Assembly (NCBI RefSeq): GCF_014075995.1
Contig: NZ_CP055153.1
Span: forward strand, 992,001-1,056,000
Direction: 5' to 3'
DNA length: 64,000 nucleotides
From: Adhaeribacter radiodurans
GTDB taxonomy: Bacteria; Bacteroidota; Bacteroidia; Cytophagales; Hymenobacteraceae
The position numbers and the translations under genes are program-made. This document shows positions 63,505 through 64,000 of the stretch, piece by piece; the first letter of the stretch is position 1, and every line of letters starts with the position of its first letter. Below the pieces are notes generated by a model, which worked only from the letters and a program-made list of their open reading frames with translations, was not told where the DNA came from and did not search any database.

Positions 63505-64000
63505 TTAAACGTACGCCTTCATGTTCTGAACCGAGATAAGTTTTTCCATAACTAACTCGGTTACTTTCTCTGTTGCCTTCGGAAACACTTTTCTTAAATC
63601 TATTTCATCTGTATCTCTCAGGAGAGCCTGCAGGCTTTTCATAAACATATTTTTTATTTCGGTAGCCAAATTAACTTTGCAAATTCCTCTGGAAATGGCG
63701 CCCTGCACTTGGTCTTCGGGTATACCGGAGCTGCCGTGCAACACCAGAATAGCATCTGTTTTCGCGTGAATTTCCGATAACAGTGGTAATTGAAGTTTCG
63801 GCACTTCCTTGTAAAATCCATGGGCAGACCCAATGGCAACTGCCAGGGCATCCACGCCAGTTTCTTCCACAAATAGGCTGGCTTCCTCCGGACTGGTGAA
63901 CATTTGCTGCGCATGAGATTGGCCTAATTTAGCGACATATCCTAGCTCCCCTTCGACGGTTGCACCATATTCGGCTGCAATTTTCACGGCTTCTGCCGTT
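63505..64000 (-). CDS. Class II (GatY/KbaY-like) ketose-bisphosphate aldolase, C-terminal part
   Basis: Partial: about 165 C-terminal residues are visible and the gene continues past the right edge. An internal GTG at 63987 is not the real start because the frame stays open with conserved sequence. VEGELGYVAKLGQ, TSPEEASLFVEETGVDALAVAIGSAHGFYK (zinc-ligand His) and LVLHGSSGIPEDQVQGAISRGICKVNLATEI (second zinc-ligand His) are hallmarks of GatY/KbaY/Fba class II aldolases. It probably splits tagatose- or fructose-1,6-bisphosphate into two triose phosphates, the last step after AgaS and PfkB. It is on the opposite strand. Confidence 0.9.
   Translation of the reverse strand, partial: TAEAVKIAAEYGATVEGELGYVAKLGQSHAQQMFTSPEEASLFVEETGVDALAVAIGSAHGFYKEVPKLQLPLLSEIHAKTDAILVLHGSSGIPEDQVQGAISRGICKVNLATEIKNMFMKSLQALLRDTDEIDLRKVFPKATEKVTELVMEKLISVQNMKAYV

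Overview
The window looks like chromosomal DNA of a Bacteroidota bacterium, probably a Cytophagales member near Hymenobacteraceae/Adhaeribacter (an inference from gene families and style, not a database match). Supporting signs are a SusC/SusD pair, a DUF4293 protein, a Wzx/Wzy exopolysaccharide locus, A+T-rich spacers, TAnnTTTG-type promoter cores, almost no Shine-Dalgarno sequences, and an initiator tRNA without a fully encoded CCA.

Layout. (1) 1-14648, minus strand: an exopolysaccharide locus read from right to left. It has a Wza-like export lipoprotein, a Wzc tyrosine kinase, a Wzx flippase, two GT2 and three GT4 glycosyltransferases, a Wzy/ligase, a PglC-type initiating phosphoglycosyl transferase and the start of an ATP-grasp gene. 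An alginate-lyase-family gene sits inside as its own unit, fenced by two strong hairpins. (2) 14649-18700: an A+T-rich regulatory or accessory stretch with a 56-residue small protein that has its own terminator, a phage-repressor-like HTH protein, a META-domain lipoprotein and small unknowns. (3) 18697-28163: housekeeping genes: NUDIX hydrolase, DUF4293, a thiolase, truA, an ABC exporter, hemW, a BamA/TamA-like protein and the initiator tRNA-fMet. An outer-membrane beta-barrel pseudogene lies before hemW. (4) 28742-38766: a carbohydrate-uptake block: SusC, SusD, then a separate operon of two secreted beta-propellers and a DUF4091 lipoprotein. Codon style is richer in G+C than in region 3. (5) 39105-54207: a sugar oxidation and import block: a DUF6807 + PVC-dehydrogenase + HEAT + cytochrome c fusion, two Tat-exported Gfo/Idh/MocA oxidoreductases, a FucP-like MFS transporter, a secreted alpha/beta hydrolase, a sugar dehydrogenase fused to cytochrome c, an Nramp-like transporter that lacks the metal ligands, an epimerase, a DapA-like aldolase and a NagB-like deaminase. 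(6) 54793-64000: amino-sugar use: a GH20 hexosaminidase, an AgaS-like deaminase, an orphan ACT-domain protein, a heparinase II/III-family lyase, a PfkB kinase and a class II aldolase cut by the window end.

How it fits together. Regions 4-6 read as a system for taking apart a glycan that contains amino sugars and probably uronic acids. Secreted lyases and hydrolases cut it, SusCD and the MFS transporter import the products, and periplasmic oxidoreductases with cytochrome c domains oxidise sugars. NagB and the AgaS-PfkB-aldolase series feed glucosamine- and galactosamine-type sugars to glycolysis. No sulfatase, NagA/AgaA deacetylase or SusR/ECF-type regulator is visible here. The least explained parts are the altered Nramp protein with its two partner genes, the ACT protein among lyase genes, the beta-propeller/DUF4091 operon and the 56-residue protein. 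All family names were assigned by reading the sequence without a search.
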